The position numbers were made by a program, and so were the translations under genes. From Bacillus sp. Marseille-P3661 (GTDB lineage: Bacteria > Bacillota > Bacilli > Bacillales > Bacillaceae_J), in contig NZ_LT965956.1 of the NCBI RefSeq assembly GCF_900240995.1, positions 186,001 through 250,000 of the forward strand: 64,000 nt of DNA, in the 5' to 3' direction. Under the pieces are notes generated by a model. That model was given only the letters and a program-made list of their open reading frames with translations, searched no databases and had not been told where the DNA came from. Within the stretch, counting starts at the first letter, position 1. Each line of letters begins with the position of its first letter. Below, one piece after another: positions 55,440 through 64,000 of this stretch.

Positions 55440-56801
55440 TTGAATACATTGCAAAAAAAGCTAAGCTTTGTAGTTATTAGTTTAGGAGTATTTGTAGCGG
55501 GTTGCTCAAGCCAAGACCCAGCCGCAACTAAAGAAAAAGCAACCGTAGTCGAATTACAGCCACTACAGGAAGAAATCTTTCCTACTTATTTATCTTATTT
55601 AGGCACAGTTATGGTAAAAGAGTTAAAGAATTATAGTTTTACAATGTCGGGAAAAGTTGAATCTATTGCTGTTAATAAGGGTGATTTTGTAGAGGCTGGT
55701 CAAGAATTAGCTAGGCTCGAAACGACTGAAATGCAATTAGCAGTTCATGCAGCACAAGGTCAATATAAAGCAGCGCAAGCGGCTTATGAAAAAGCAGTGA
55801 ATGGTGCGCAAATGGAGGACCGTGAACAGGCAAAACTTACTGTAGAGCAAGCTAAGATCGCAGTAAAACAAGCTGAAAACGTGGTAGCAAAAGCTAAAGA
55901 AGGCTATGAGTTTATTGAAACGCAATATAAAAAACAAGAACAGCTCTATACGGCCGGTGCAATTTCGAGATATGATCTAGATAAACTTAAGTTAGATTTA
56001 GATATGACCAAGATAGATTACGACAATGCAAAACAACAGTTATCTCAAGCTGAAGTAGGATTATCAAATGCAAAACAAACATTAAACAAGGTTGAAAATG
56101 GTACACGTGTTGAGGATATTGAATCTATGAAGGGGCAAGCAGAACAAGCAAAAGCTAATTTGGATGCAAAACTAGAAATTGTGAGTGATGCCGTTGTGTA
56201 CGCCGACCGTTCTGGTTATATTAGCGAATTACCTGTAAAGGCAGGAGATGTAATTAATGCGGGTACACCAGTGGTGATTATGCGGGATGCTAGTAAGATT
56301 GTGCAAACAGGTGTTACAGCAAATGATTTTAGTAAAATCAAAATTGGAACAAACGTTATTGTAACAGCCAATGATCAAACCTATTATGGCAAAGTTACTT
56401 ACCTCAAGGATATCCCTGACATGCAAACACGCACGTATACATCAGAAATTACACTAAATGAAGAAATGAAATTACCGCTAGGCCAGGTTGTAAATGTTGA
56501 TTTTCAATTAGGTGAAAAGAATGCTATTGCAGTACCGATAACGAGCATTTTAAATGATGGTGAGAAAGATTACGTGTATGTGGCTGAAAGTAACCGTGCG
56601 GTTCGAAAACTGATCAAGATAATGGAAATTAATGAAACAAATGCAATTGTTAGCGGATTACTAAATGGTGATGTTTTAGTAACTAAAGGGATAAAATCCT
56701 TACGGGGCGGTACGTTAATTACAACGATTGAAACAAGTGATCAACCTGAACAGGCAATACTAGAATCGGTAAGTGAACAAGGTGTGAACCAAAATGAATA
56801 A
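55440..56801 (+). CDS. RND efflux adaptor (membrane fusion) lipoprotein
   Basis: A 453-aa adaptor. An N-terminal lipoprotein signal with lipobox VAGC (Cys22) is followed by the adaptor parts: a lipoyl half VMVKELKNYSFTMSGKVESIAVNKGDFVEAGQELARLE, a long coiled-coil hairpin (about 100-225, two antiparallel arms), the second lipoyl half with VYADRSGYISELPVKAGDVINAG, then beta-barrel and membrane-proximal domains. TTG start with GGGGAGGA upstream. Its stop overlaps the start of the RND gene by 8 bp, so the two are translationally coupled. In this Gram-positive cell it is anchored to the outer face of the membrane. Confidence 0.92.
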   Translation: MNTLQKKLSFVVISLGVFVAGCSSQDPAATKEKATVVELQPLQEEIFPTYLSYLGTVMVKELKNYSFTMSGKVESIAVNKGDFVEAGQELARLETTEMQLAVHAAQGQYKAAQAAYEKAVNGAQMEDREQAKLTVEQAKIAVKQAENVVAKAKEGYEFIETQYKKQEQLYTAGAISRYDLDKLKLDLDMTKIDYDNAKQQLSQAEVGLSNAKQTLNKVENGTRVEDIESMKGQAEQAKANLDAKLEIVSDAVVYADRSGYISELPVKAGDVINAGTPVVIMRDASKIVQTGVTANDFSKIKIGTNVIVTANDQTYYGKVTYLKDIPDMQTRTYTSEITLNEEMKLPLGQVVNVDFQLGEKNAIAVPITSILNDGEKDYVYVAESNRAVRKLIKIMEINETNAIVSGLLNGDVLVTKGIKSLRGGTLITTIETSDQPEQAILESVSEQGVNQNE

Positions 56802-59800
56802 AGGTGTGATTTATCAGGCTATCGTAAATCGAAAATTAACGTTTTTTGCGATCTTTTTAGTTATTATTGCAGGGGTGTTTAGTTATAATGTAATTCCTAA
56901 GCAAGAAATACCCGATGTCGCATCACCTGCTGCACTTATTACAACATTAAATCCAGGTGCATCATCTTCTGAAATTGAGAAACTAGTTACAACGCCAATT
57001 GAAGCTGAAATTTCCGTTATTAACGGTATTTCAAAATTAGAATCTACCTCTGTATCGAACTTATCTATTGTAACTGTTGAGTTTGAGTCAGACGTTGATA
57101 CTGATAAAGTATTTGATTTAGTCCGCCAAAAAATTGATTCGGTGGAATCTGAACTACCTGAAGGAGCACTAGAGTCCGAAATTGATACTGAGTTAACAGA
57201 TACTCCAGCAGTTATTTTATCTTTTTCAGGAGAACAATATGATCAGGAACAATTAGAAGAGTATGCGGAGACATTTCAGCGAAAGTTGAGACTCGTAGAC
57301 GGGATCCGCAAAACCGAGGTCGAAGGTGGCGTAGATAAGCAAATCGTAGTAGACGTCGATTTTAAAAAGCTAGATTCATACCAGCTTTCCATGGATGACG
57401 TGTTAACGGTCCTAAGCGGTCAAAATATCAATATTCCATCTGGCTCGATCGGTGAAGATGAAACGAAAATCAATGTAAAAACAGAAGGGTTGTTCGAGTC
57501 TCTGTCTGATATTGAAAATACAATTATTAATGTATCAGTGGAAAATGGCTCCGTTTTACGTATTCGTGATATTGCAGATGTTTATTTTGAGCGCAGTGAA
57601 CGGGATATTAGAATGCGACATAATAGCCAGGACGCAGTATTAGTAGCGATCTATTTAAAGCAATCACAAAATAGTGTAGAAATTGGGGAGAAATTGCATG
57701 AAGAAATACAACATTTAAAAACTCAAATTCCACCCAATTTAAATGTTGATGAGGTAGTTTTTCAACCTAAAGAAGTAAAAAAATCGATTAACGATTTTAT
57801 TATAAGCTTAATAAGTGGCGTTATTTTAGTTATTATTGTAGGTTTCATTGGGATGGGTTGGCGAAGTGCAATGGTAATTTCAACAGCCCTGCCATTAGCT
57901 ATTTTTTCAACTTTTCTAGTTATGTATGTAGCAGGTATTGAGTTGCAGCAAATTTCGATCGCCGGGTTAATCATCGCACTAGGGATGCTTGTTGACAATT
58001 CTATTGTGGTCAGTGACTCGATCCGAGAACGATTAGAAAATGGGGAGGAGCGGATGACAGCCTGTATTAAAGGAACAAAAGATGTGGCGGGTGCCATGTT
58101 TGCATCTTTATTTACGGTGCTAACTGCTTTTACACCTTTATTAATGGTACCAGGTCCTGCAGGTGAATTTTTAAATACATTACCTAAAGTAGTGATGGTC
58201 AGCTTAATTGCATCTTATTTGATTGCTTTGCTCGTAATCCCAATGTTATCGTATTTAACAATAGCTAACGAGGAGCAACAAAAGGGAGCACAGAAGAGAC
58301 TGAAATTATTTTCTGTATTTGTTAATGCTCATGCCTATGTATCTAAACGTAAATGGATCGCGCTGATTGTTATTATTATCTTATTTGCAGCAACGATCGG
58401 TACGCAATCATTATTAGGTTTATCTTTCTTTCCAAAGGCAGATAAAGAGCTGCTTTATATTGACATTACAACACAAGAAACAAATGATATTGATAGTACA
58501 GAAAACATCGTCAAAGAAATTGAAGCAGAGCTAAAAACCGTACCTGAAGTAAAAAGTTTTACGTCCGCAATTGGCGGGGGCCTGCCAAAGATTTATTTAA
58601 CCGTTATGCGCAGCTTTAAATCGCCTGATACAGCTCAAATAAAGCTTGATTTCGATATAACAGATAGTGAACGATTTGAAACGAGAGCACAGTTAGTCGA
58701 TTATATTCAAAAGAAAATCGACACTAATCTTGTCGGTGTAGATGCAATCGTAAAGGAAATAGAAAATGGTATTCCTGGAAGTGCACCCATTCAAATCCGA
58801 GTACTAGGTGATGATTTATTTGAAATAAAAGAGGTAGCATCTGTCGTAACTAACAAATTAGCTGAGATCCAGGGAGCTGTAAATGTTACAAATAATGGGG
58901 AGGACCTGGGATATCAATATTACATTGATGTTGATACAAATATTGCCACACAGGTAGGGTTAAGTAAATATGATATTCAGAAACAGATCGCAATTGCACT
59001 GAATGGTTTAACATCATCGACTTATCGAACTAAAAATGACGAATATGATTTAGTTGTAAAATCAAATATAGATTCAATAAAAGAACTGGAAACACTGGCT
59101 ATAAAATCAAGTGTAACAGGTAAAAAAATTCCGCTTAAACAAGTAGCAACTGTAGAATTACAACCGGAATTAGCTGTTATCCATAAATATGACCGTCAAT
59201 ATGTAGTTGAAGTTTCCGGTTATGCGAAAAGTGGCTTTAGCCCTGTAGCTATCCAAGACCAAGTAGAAATGAATATGAAAGATGTTGATGTAGGTCAAGT
59301 AGAATTAGATTTTGCAGGAGAAAAGCATAATATTGAAGAAAACTTTGGTACAGCTGCTTCTTTTGCAGGTATTGCTGTAGCGGCTATGTTTATTATTATG
59401 TTTATTCAGTTCAAGTCTTTTATCCAGCCACTCATAATATTCATTTCTATACCATTAGCAATGTTCGGATCATTTTTAGGATTATTATTATTCGGTTTAC
59501 CGCTGTCATTTACCGTTGTATTAGGAATCATTTCATTAAGCGGGATTGTAATCAACAATGCAATTATTTTAACCGATTGTATGAATCGTGAGCTGTCAAA
59601 TGGTAAAAACATCATTGAAGCGACAGCAGTTTCTGTTAAAAGTCGTGTACGGCCGATATTATTAGGTGCAACAACAACAATATTTGGCTTATTACCGTTA
59701 GCAGTTTCTGGCAGCAGTTTGTTTGCACCAATGGCTGTAGCGTTGATGTTCGGAATTTTGATGTCAACAGTATTAACGTTAATTTTAATTCCGGTATTAA

Positions 59801-59889
59801 ATGAGATTGTTATGATTGCACAGAATAAAATATTAAATCGCAGACAACAGCAAAAACTTGAAAGTTCAAATAAAGAAATAGGTTTATAA
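56794..59889 (+). CDS. RND family efflux transporter (SwrC/YerP-like)
   Basis: A 1031-aa, 12-segment RND pump with two large extracytoplasmic loops. Opens with RKLTFFAIFLVIIAGVFSYNVIPKQEIPDV, carries AGLIIALGMLVDNSIVVSDSI in segment 4 (with the proton-relay Asp pair) and SLSGIVINNAIILTDCMNREL in segment 10, and ends with RPILLGATTTIFGLLPLAVSGSSLFAPMAVALMFG, all typical HAE1/SwrC motifs. The Gram-positive relatives export surfactin-like lipopeptides, acriflavine and similar compounds. It starts inside the adaptor gene (8-bp overlap), and both are under the shared TetR-type operator. Confidence 0.93.
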   Translation: MNKGVIYQAIVNRKLTFFAIFLVIIAGVFSYNVIPKQEIPDVASPAALITTLNPGASSSEIEKLVTTPIEAEISVINGISKLESTSVSNLSIVTVEFESDVDTDKVFDLVRQKIDSVESELPEGALESEIDTELTDTPAVILSFSGEQYDQEQLEEYAETFQRKLRLVDGIRKTEVEGGVDKQIVVDVDFKKLDSYQLSMDDVLTVLSGQNINIPSGSIGEDETKINVKTEGLFESLSDIENTIINVSVENGSVLRIRDIADVYFERSERDIRMRHNSQDAVLVAIYLKQSQNSVEIGEKLHEEIQHLKTQIPPNLNVDEVVFQPKEVKKSINDFIISLISGVILVIIVGFIGMGWRSAMVISTALPLAIFSTFLVMYVAGIELQQISIAGLIIALGMLVDNSIVVSDSIRERLENGEERMTACIKGTKDVAGAMFASLFTVLTAFTPLLMVPGPAGEFLNTLPKVVMVSLIASYLIALLVIPMLSYLTIANEEQQKGAQKRLKLFSVFVNAHAYVSKRKWIALIVIIILFAATIGTQSLLGLSFFPKADKELLYIDITTQETNDIDSTENIVKEIEAELKTVPEVKSFTSAIGGGLPKIYLTVMRSFKSPDTAQIKLDFDITDSERFETRAQLVDYIQKKIDTNLVGVDAIVKEIENGIPGSAPIQIRVLGDDLFEIKEVASVVTNKLAEIQGAVNVTNNGEDLGYQYYIDVDTNIATQVGLSKYDIQKQIAIALNGLTSSTYRTKNDEYDLVVKSNIDSIKELETLAIKSSVTGKKIPLKQVATVELQPELAVIHKYDRQYVVEVSGYAKSGFSPVAIQDQVEMNMKDVDVGQVELDFAGEKHNIEENFGTAASFAGIAVAAMFIIMFIQFKSFIQPLIIFISIPLAMFGSFLGLLLFGLPLSFTVVLGIISLSGIVINNAIILTDCMNRELSNGKNIIEATAVSVKSRVRPILLGATTTIFGLLPLAVSGSSLFAPMAVALMFGILMSTVLTLILIPVLNEIVMIAQNKILNRRQQQKLESSNKEIGL

Positions 59890-59906
59890 ATAAAAATATG
59901 AAACGG

Positions 59907-59949
59907 AAACTAAGTTTAGAGAAAAATGAACTTTAAACTTAGTTTACTT
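59907..59949 (+). terminator. Terminator of the RND operon
   Basis: AAACTAAGTTTA (59907-59918) pairs with TAAACTTAGTTT (59934-59945), followed by ACTTT. Confidence 0.75.
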
Positions 59950-59956
59950 TAATTAA

Positions 59957-59996
59957 TACATTATTACGTAAAATATAAATTTGATGTAATAATGTA
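59957..59996. promoter_or_regulatory. Inverted repeat upstream of xerS (dif-like candidate)
   Basis: TACATTATTAC (59957-59967) and GTAATAATGTA (59986-59996) are perfect 11-bp inverted arms 18 bp apart. Within it, 59963-59990 can also be read as an 11-6-11 Xer-like site (ATTACGTAAAA / TATAAA / TTTGATGTAAT) with arms matching at 9 of 11. The right arm overlaps the -35 of the xerS promoter. Confidence 0.45.
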
Positions 59997-60021
59997 CAAT
60001 GTTTCAATAATTAGGTATAAT
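59993..60021 (+). promoter_or_regulatory. xerS promoter candidate
   Basis: TGTACA (59993-59998), 17 bp, TATAAT (60016-60021). The -35 overlaps the right arm of the inverted repeat, so a protein bound there could affect transcription. Confidence 0.5.
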
Positions 60022-60040
60022 ATTCCTGAGGTGATTTTTT

Positions 60041-61120
60041 ATGGTAAGTTCTGGGCAGCAAAATTATTACAACAAACTTGAAACAATATTAACTGAACTT
60101 CCTTGGTATGTTGAAGAATATATTGATACGAAAAGTCGTAAATTATCGGCTGCTTCGTTAGTTAATTATTGTCACGACTTTAAGATTTTCTTTAATTGGT
60201 TGCTAGCTGAAGGTTTATTCGATGGTTCAATCAAAGATATTCCGTTAACATTGCTCGAAAAGCTTACAGTTCTCCAGGTTGAAAGTTTCCTTAGTTACTT
60301 AAAATTTCAGCTTTCTAACAAGGAAATTACTGTAAATCGCAAATTATCTTCATTAAAATCATTATTTGGCTACCTGCAAAATATCGCTGAAACTGATGAT
60401 TTACAGCCGTACATAAACCGTAATGTTATGGCCAAAATTGATTTTAATGACGTATCTGAGTCACCTGAAACAACTGCCAATCGTATGGAAGGCAAAATTC
60501 TGCTTGGTGATGAATATGAAACGTTCAGAGTTTTCGTTTCTGAAGGTTATTTGGAAACCGTTATAGATGATAAGAAAAAAACTAATTTCTATCATTTTAA
60601 TCGTGAACGTGATATCGCGATCATTTCGATGTTTTTAGGCTCTGGGTTACGTTTATCTGAGCTTGTTGGTCTTGATTTAGGTGATATTGACTTTAATAAA
60701 TACAATGCACGTGTAATTCGTAAAGGAAATAAAGAACAATATGTATACTTCAGCGAGCAAGCAATGTGGGATTTGCAAGACTATATCAACATTCGCATTG
60801 AACGATATAAAGTTGAAAAAAACAACAAAGCCCTCTTCCTTTCTGCTCCAATGGGTCCTAAAGGAACATCAAGACGTCTTACTCCACGGGCAATTGAAAA
60901 ACTCGTTGAAAAATACGCGATTGCTTTTGGTAAACCGTCTTTATCAGTTCATAAATTACGTCATTCATTTGCTACAAGATATCATGCTGAAATCAATGAT
61001 GTGCCTAAATTAAGACGCCAGCTCGGTCATTCATCGATTCAAACAACGATGATTTATACACATATTCAAAACGAGGATTTAAAAAATGCGATTAACAAAC
61101 TAAATATGCCAAAAGAATAA
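60041..61120 (+). CDS. xerS: Tyrosine recombinase XerS
   Basis: A 359-aa phage-integrase-family recombinase. It is longer than XerC/XerD (about 295-305 aa) and matches XerS in length and in the long insertion between the SAM-like N-domain and the catalytic domain. Catalytic residues: R204 (SGLRLSEL), H304-x-x-R307 (HKLRHSF), H330 (LGHSSIQTT) and nucleophile Y339 (IYTHIQ). GAGGTGATT precedes the ATG. XerS resolves chromosome dimers at a single dif-type site that in streptococci lies next to the gene; a candidate inverted repeat lies just upstream here. No mobile-element genes flank it, so it is a chromosomal and not a prophage integrase. Confidence 0.85.
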   Translation: MVSSGQQNYYNKLETILTELPWYVEEYIDTKSRKLSAASLVNYCHDFKIFFNWLLAEGLFDGSIKDIPLTLLEKLTVLQVESFLSYLKFQLSNKEITVNRKLSSLKSLFGYLQNIAETDDLQPYINRNVMAKIDFNDVSESPETTANRMEGKILLGDEYETFRVFVSEGYLETVIDDKKKTNFYHFNRERDIAIISMFLGSGLRLSELVGLDLGDIDFNKYNARVIRKGNKEQYVYFSEQAMWDLQDYINIRIERYKVEKNNKALFLSAPMGPKGTSRRLTPRAIEKLVEKYAIAFGKPSLSVHKLRHSFATRYHAEINDVPKLRRQLGHSSIQTTMIYTHIQNEDLKNAINKLNMPKE

Positions 61121-61549
61121 TATTCTACTAGAGACATAGTTGCTATGAATCTCATAGTGCTATGTCTTCTGAAATTTTTCATCCCCCCCTTTTATTTCAT
61201 ATTAGTTTACATAATAATTATTATGTCGATTATAAAACTTATTGAAAATAGTATTTACCCCTCAAGTCTCCATAATAACTGCAATTGAGAACTTTCTCCC
61301 CTAAAGTTAATTATTCTTTATCTTGTTCACATTGAGACCGATATTGAAATATTATTAAAAAAATAATGGCGAAAAGATGAATTCCCGTGGTTTCCATAAA
61401 CCATTTACAGTTAACCAGTTTACAGACTAAATATTCTCTTTTCACCATTTAAGGCATACTTTTGCAACGCTTCTATTACAAGAAAATAAAGTCAAACTTT
61501 CAATTCATCTTCAACTAAAAAATAGAAAACGAAAATGACTGCCCTTTTT
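61121..61549. other. Intergenic region between xerS and the acyltransferase gene
   Basis: 429 bp between convergent genes. Beyond the xerS terminator it is AT-rich with a C-run (CCCCCCC near 61185), and I see no gene with a ribosome site. A TTTTTTTAAATAAT run just before the acyltransferase stop may end that gene. Confidence 0.45.
61132..61167 (+). terminator. Nested hairpin after xerS
   Basis: AGACATAG / CTATGTCT enclose CTATGA / TCATAG; T-rich sequence follows after a few bases. Confidence 0.7.
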
Positions 61550-62677
61550 TTAAATAATAGACCGGATGACATCCCATTTTCGGATGAAATAAGAAAACCA
61601 ATACGTTGTGATTATGGTTAACAGACTGACTAAAGAAAATTTGACAAATGGCGAAATGGCAATGGAATTAAACAAATACTGCCAAAGCACTGCAGTAGGT
61701 AAATGGAAGATGTATACTGAAAAACTATTATCTGCAAGAAACTTTAATAAGGTATTGCTGCGGTTAAATGCCTTATTAAATAAATATAAAACTCCCAAGC
61801 CTAATCCGAAACACATAAAAGTTTCTATAAGACTATATAAAAGATTGGCGGCACTTATTCCGCCTTGCGAATAAGGAATATAATCTGTAGTGTATTTTAA
61901 AAATGCGATTCCGCCACCGATGAGAAGCCATGGCAAGCCTAGTTTAGGCAGATTATCTAGGTACTTAAACTTATATCCCAAAATTCCAAGAATAAAAAAC
62001 CCCATATATTGTGGAAGATGAGCATATTCAACCTGAATAAAGCCAAGAAATCCTTCCCAGTGATCGATGGGATTATTAATTCGAACCAAAAAGGTCACTA
62101 TCCCCGTCAAAAGTGCAAGAAAGAACAATTTTACATGGCTTAGTGAAGAAATAAAAGGCAATTCAATGGTTTTGTCTCGGAACAGTACCATAATGAATAC
62201 ATAAATTATTGCGTAAACTAATAAATGTTCGATAAACCACATATGACCAAATTGAAAGTCTGGAAACGACGGACCCGTCCATCCACTCGGCTTTCCTTCA
62301 AGTCCAAAATACACATTCACATAATAACTCCAAAAAGACCGATAGCCGTACGAACGATAATGAATATAGTAAGTGTACATTAAAATAGGCATGATAACGA
62401 AGAATCCAAATAAAAGCGGAATCCCCAGTCTCTTGAACCTGCCCTTCAAAAAGATTTTTGGTCCCTTACTTTCAAGAGAGGCAGGCAAAAAATAGGCGGA
62501 AATCAAAAAAAACAGGCTCATAAAGAACCCAGCGTTTACTGAAAAAAAACTCCCCAGCGGAACATAATCTTGACTTTTAAAATACCAAAATCCATTAGAG
62601 CTTCCATACGGCTGTCCCACATGATGAACGACAACCAAAAGGGTCAAAAAAACTTTAAGATTATCTAAATAAAACAA
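61550..62677 (-). CDS. Membrane-bound acyltransferase (acyltransferase family 3)
   Basis: A 375-aa (or 379-aa) protein with 10-11 membrane segments of the Acyltransferase-3 family that O-acylates surface sugars: it opens with RLFYLDNLKVFLTLLVVVHHVGQPYG with the conserved R/D...H of this family, continues with SLFFLISAYFLPASL and FGHMWFIEHLLVYAI, and ends in SFSVYIFHLPTAVLW. It lacks the extracytoplasmic SGNH domain of OatA. Start: TTG 62677 is 19 nt from GGGGAGG, too far; a CTG at 62689 is 7 nt after that site and adds KNR. Function specifics unknown. Confidence 0.82.
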   Translation of the reverse strand: MFYLDNLKVFLTLLVVVHHVGQPYGSSNGFWYFKSQDYVPLGSFFSVNAGFFMSLFFLISAYFLPASLESKGPKIFLKGRFKRLGIPLLFGFFVIMPILMYTYYIHYRSYGYRSFWSYYVNVYFGLEGKPSGWTGPSFPDFQFGHMWFIEHLLVYAIIYVFIMVLFRDKTIELPFISSLSHVKLFFLALLTGIVTFLVRINNPIDHWEGFLGFIQVEYAHLPQYMGFFILGILGYKFKYLDNLPKLGLPWLLIGGGIAFLKYTTDYIPYSQGGISAANLLYSLIETFMCFGLGLGVLYLFNKAFNRSNTLLKFLADNSFSVYIFHLPTAVLWQYLFNSIAISPFVKFSLVSLLTIITTYWFSYFIRKWDVIRSII

Positions 62678-62978
62678 CCGATTTTTCAGTCTACTTCCTC
62701 CCCAATGATAAAGTATCTCCTATATTGTTTTAACAGTAAATTCTTTCAATTTAAATGTTTATACCACCCTCCCCTTTAACTCGACTTACCATAAATTACC
62801 TTTTGTTTAATATCCCCTAAGAGATGCATATTTTTTAAACATTCATAACTAGTAACTATTTTGCTGTGCCATTTCTAACAGATAAAGTTTTATGATGTAC
62901 TTTGGTCCTTTACTCTTGCTATTTAAAAAACACTACTCGATAAAAGGAAACAGAGTTTCTATATGATATCCGCAACTA
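62678..62978. other. Short intergenic region, no gene recognised
   Basis: 301 bp that hold the acyltransferase ribosome site (GGGGAGG) at the left end and probably its promoter; otherwise AT-rich, no clear hairpin. Confidence 0.45.
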
Positions 62979-64000
62979 TTAATAATCATGAACACCTGCA
63001 GCAATTTTAATTTGCGCTTGATGATCCGGATCTTGTTGATCATCTAAATGTCGGGTACTATTCTTAAAATGGAGATCAAAATGACCTTCAAATTCGTTAT
63101 CTAAAATATATTGCTTTTCATGCGGCATAAATGACATGGACGCCGCTAGCTTTCGTTCGCCCACTTCAACCGTAACCGCCCTACGATTCCAACTAAACCC
63201 TCCCCATACTTCTTTCGCCTTTTCAGTATCCTTTAGAGTTAGCGGTTCTGCATCCGCATGATTCACACCCATTGTTCGTTTAATTTTAAAAGACATGCCC
63301 GTTTCGTAGTCAGTAACCGTTGCAATTTCACCGATTGGCAATAAGAACTTCGCTTCAGTCCACCAATCTAAGTATTCTCCGTGATTTTCACTTACTTGTG
63401 ATTGAACTGGAATTACACGAACAGGTATTTGTAACCGTTCTCCTATTCGTATTATACTTTCTTCAGTTAATCCATTATATGCTAGCAAATCATGTAACGG
63501 TATTTTGAATGCTGTACTGATCATCCACAAACTATCACCTTTCTTAACTTCATATGGAATAGGTTCTATTGTAGTATTATTTATAGAGTCTTTTTTCTCG
63601 ACATTTATATTAGAAGGTTGGTCATGTTCAATCCCAAGGTTGTTTTCTGTATCGTTAGGCGATCGAAGTGTTTCCTCCTTTTGATCTATTTCAAAGATTA
63701 CTTTCTGTTCAGTGTTATCCGTTTCTTCAATTTTCTTATAAAGGTATAGAATCTGATTCGCTTGCAATTTATCATCTTTCATTTGATTGAGCCATTGAAT
63801 TTTCGGTACGCTCACCCCAGATTTTCGTGAGATTGTCCATAAAGAATCTCCCTCTTTCACTCTATATGGCTCTAAGTTTTGAAGTATAAACGAATGTTCA
63901 GTACTTTCAATGCTAATATGTAAAGCGTTCGTTATAAAACGTAGCGGGATATAAGATTTATTGTTTTTAATAAAAACTGATGGTATCGTGTGGTACTGTT
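62979..64000 (-). CDS. LysM- and stalk-domain cell-wall protein (5' end outside window)
   Basis: The frame is open to the right edge, so the start is outside. Visible in order: the end of a copper-amine-oxidase-N-like stalk domain (VFIKNNKSYIPLRFITNALHISIE), LysM 1 (EPYRVKEGDSLWTISRKSGVS), an acidic Asn-rich linker, LysM 2 (YEVKKGDSLWMISTAFKIPLHDLLAYNGL), and a C-terminal domain of about 130 residues with DYETGMSFKIKRTMGVNHADAEP, GGFSWNRRAVTVEVG and HFDLHFKNSTRHLDDQQDPDHQAQIKIAAG. An in-frame GTG at 63860 would start inside the LysM motif and is not the true start. The protein likely binds peptidoglycan; I cannot name the catalytic activity, if any, of the C-terminal domain. Confidence 0.85.
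   Translation of the reverse strand, partial: QYHTIPSVFIKNNKSYIPLRFITNALHISIESTEHSFILQNLEPYRVKEGDSLWTISRKSGVSVPKIQWLNQMKDDKLQANQILYLYKKIEETDNTEQKVIFEIDQKEETLRSPNDTENNLGIEHDQPSNINVEKKDSINNTTIEPIPYEVKKGDSLWMISTAFKIPLHDLLAYNGLTEESIIRIGERLQIPVRVIPVQSQVSENHGEYLDWWTEAKFLLPIGEIATVTDYETGMSFKIKRTMGVNHADAEPLTLKDTEKAKEVWGGFSWNRRAVTVEVGERKLAASMSFMPHEKQYILDNEFEGHFDLHFKNSTRHLDDQQDPDHQAQIKIAAGVHDY

Noticed and set aside
60041-61120. Prophage or island integrase
   Set aside because: Length and catalytic-domain layout fit XerS, and neighbours are ordinary chromosomal genes without att repeats or phage genes.
61608-61874. 88-codon plus-strand open frame
   Set aside because: Antisense to the acyltransferase gene, with membrane-helix codons read backwards and no ribosome site.

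Overview
The window is about 64 kb of low-GC chromosome from a spore-forming Bacillales bacterium (Bacillaceae/Planococcaceae type). The evidence is strong AGGAGG-type ribosome sites, many TTG/GTG starts, Rho-independent terminators, an SLH-domain S-layer protein of Lysinibacillus/Solibacillus style, a DacB-type carboxypeptidase, a sporulation-type PAS histidine kinase and a YngJ/H/HB/E-like acyl-CoA module. I see no rRNA, tRNA, transposase, prophage or CRISPR array. Gene order is mosaic, with many single-gene units closed by bidirectional terminators.

Layout. 1-13.8 kb: housekeeping and repair genes (ilvA, a DUF4230 protein, mug, dapA under a lysine riboswitch, msrA-msrB fusion, an Fsr-like exporter, an AlbA_2 protein, an Fpg/Nei glycosylase, an SDR protein lacking its catalytic residues, nfo). 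13.9-25 kb: an MFS exporter with an odd start, a DUF6501 protein, a 1.1-kb array of 52-bp palindromic repeats, a U32/DUF3656 protein, a SIMPL protein, thiN, a YkpA-type ABC-F ATPase, ilvD. 25-37 kb: membrane proteins (VC0807, DUF2339, YfhP/YdjM), an orphan sensor kinase, the S-layer gene, a ribbon-helix-helix protein, a secreted GH18 hydrolase with a stalk domain. 36.8-40.3 kb: LysE, APC and MATE transporters. 40.5-47.6 kb: acyl-CoA dehydrogenase, biotin carboxylase, biotin carrier and carboxyltransferase (leucine/isovalerate-type degradation), then a second 52-bp palindromic array, then a convergent acyl-CoA synthetase. 47.8-54 kb: a decayed SulP gene with a UspA gene, dacB, an intact SulP gene and an NCS2 permease. 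54-60 kb: a TetR regulator and an MFP-RND efflux pair sharing an operator. 60-64 kb: xerS with an upstream inverted repeat, a membrane acyltransferase, and a LysM/stalk-domain protein cut by the window edge.

The least explained feature is the pair of 52-bp palindromic arrays (about 22 units near 16 kb and about 10 near 45 kb). Both have the same period and orientation, both begin just after the terminator of a plus-strand gene, and both end in a similarly decayed last unit. They are non-coding and not CRISPR, and I know of no described family they match. Clear regulatory finds are the dapA lysine riboswitch with its promoter and attenuator, the paired TetR operators, a perfect 28-bp palindrome before the sensor kinase gene, and a dif-like inverted repeat overlapping the xerS promoter.
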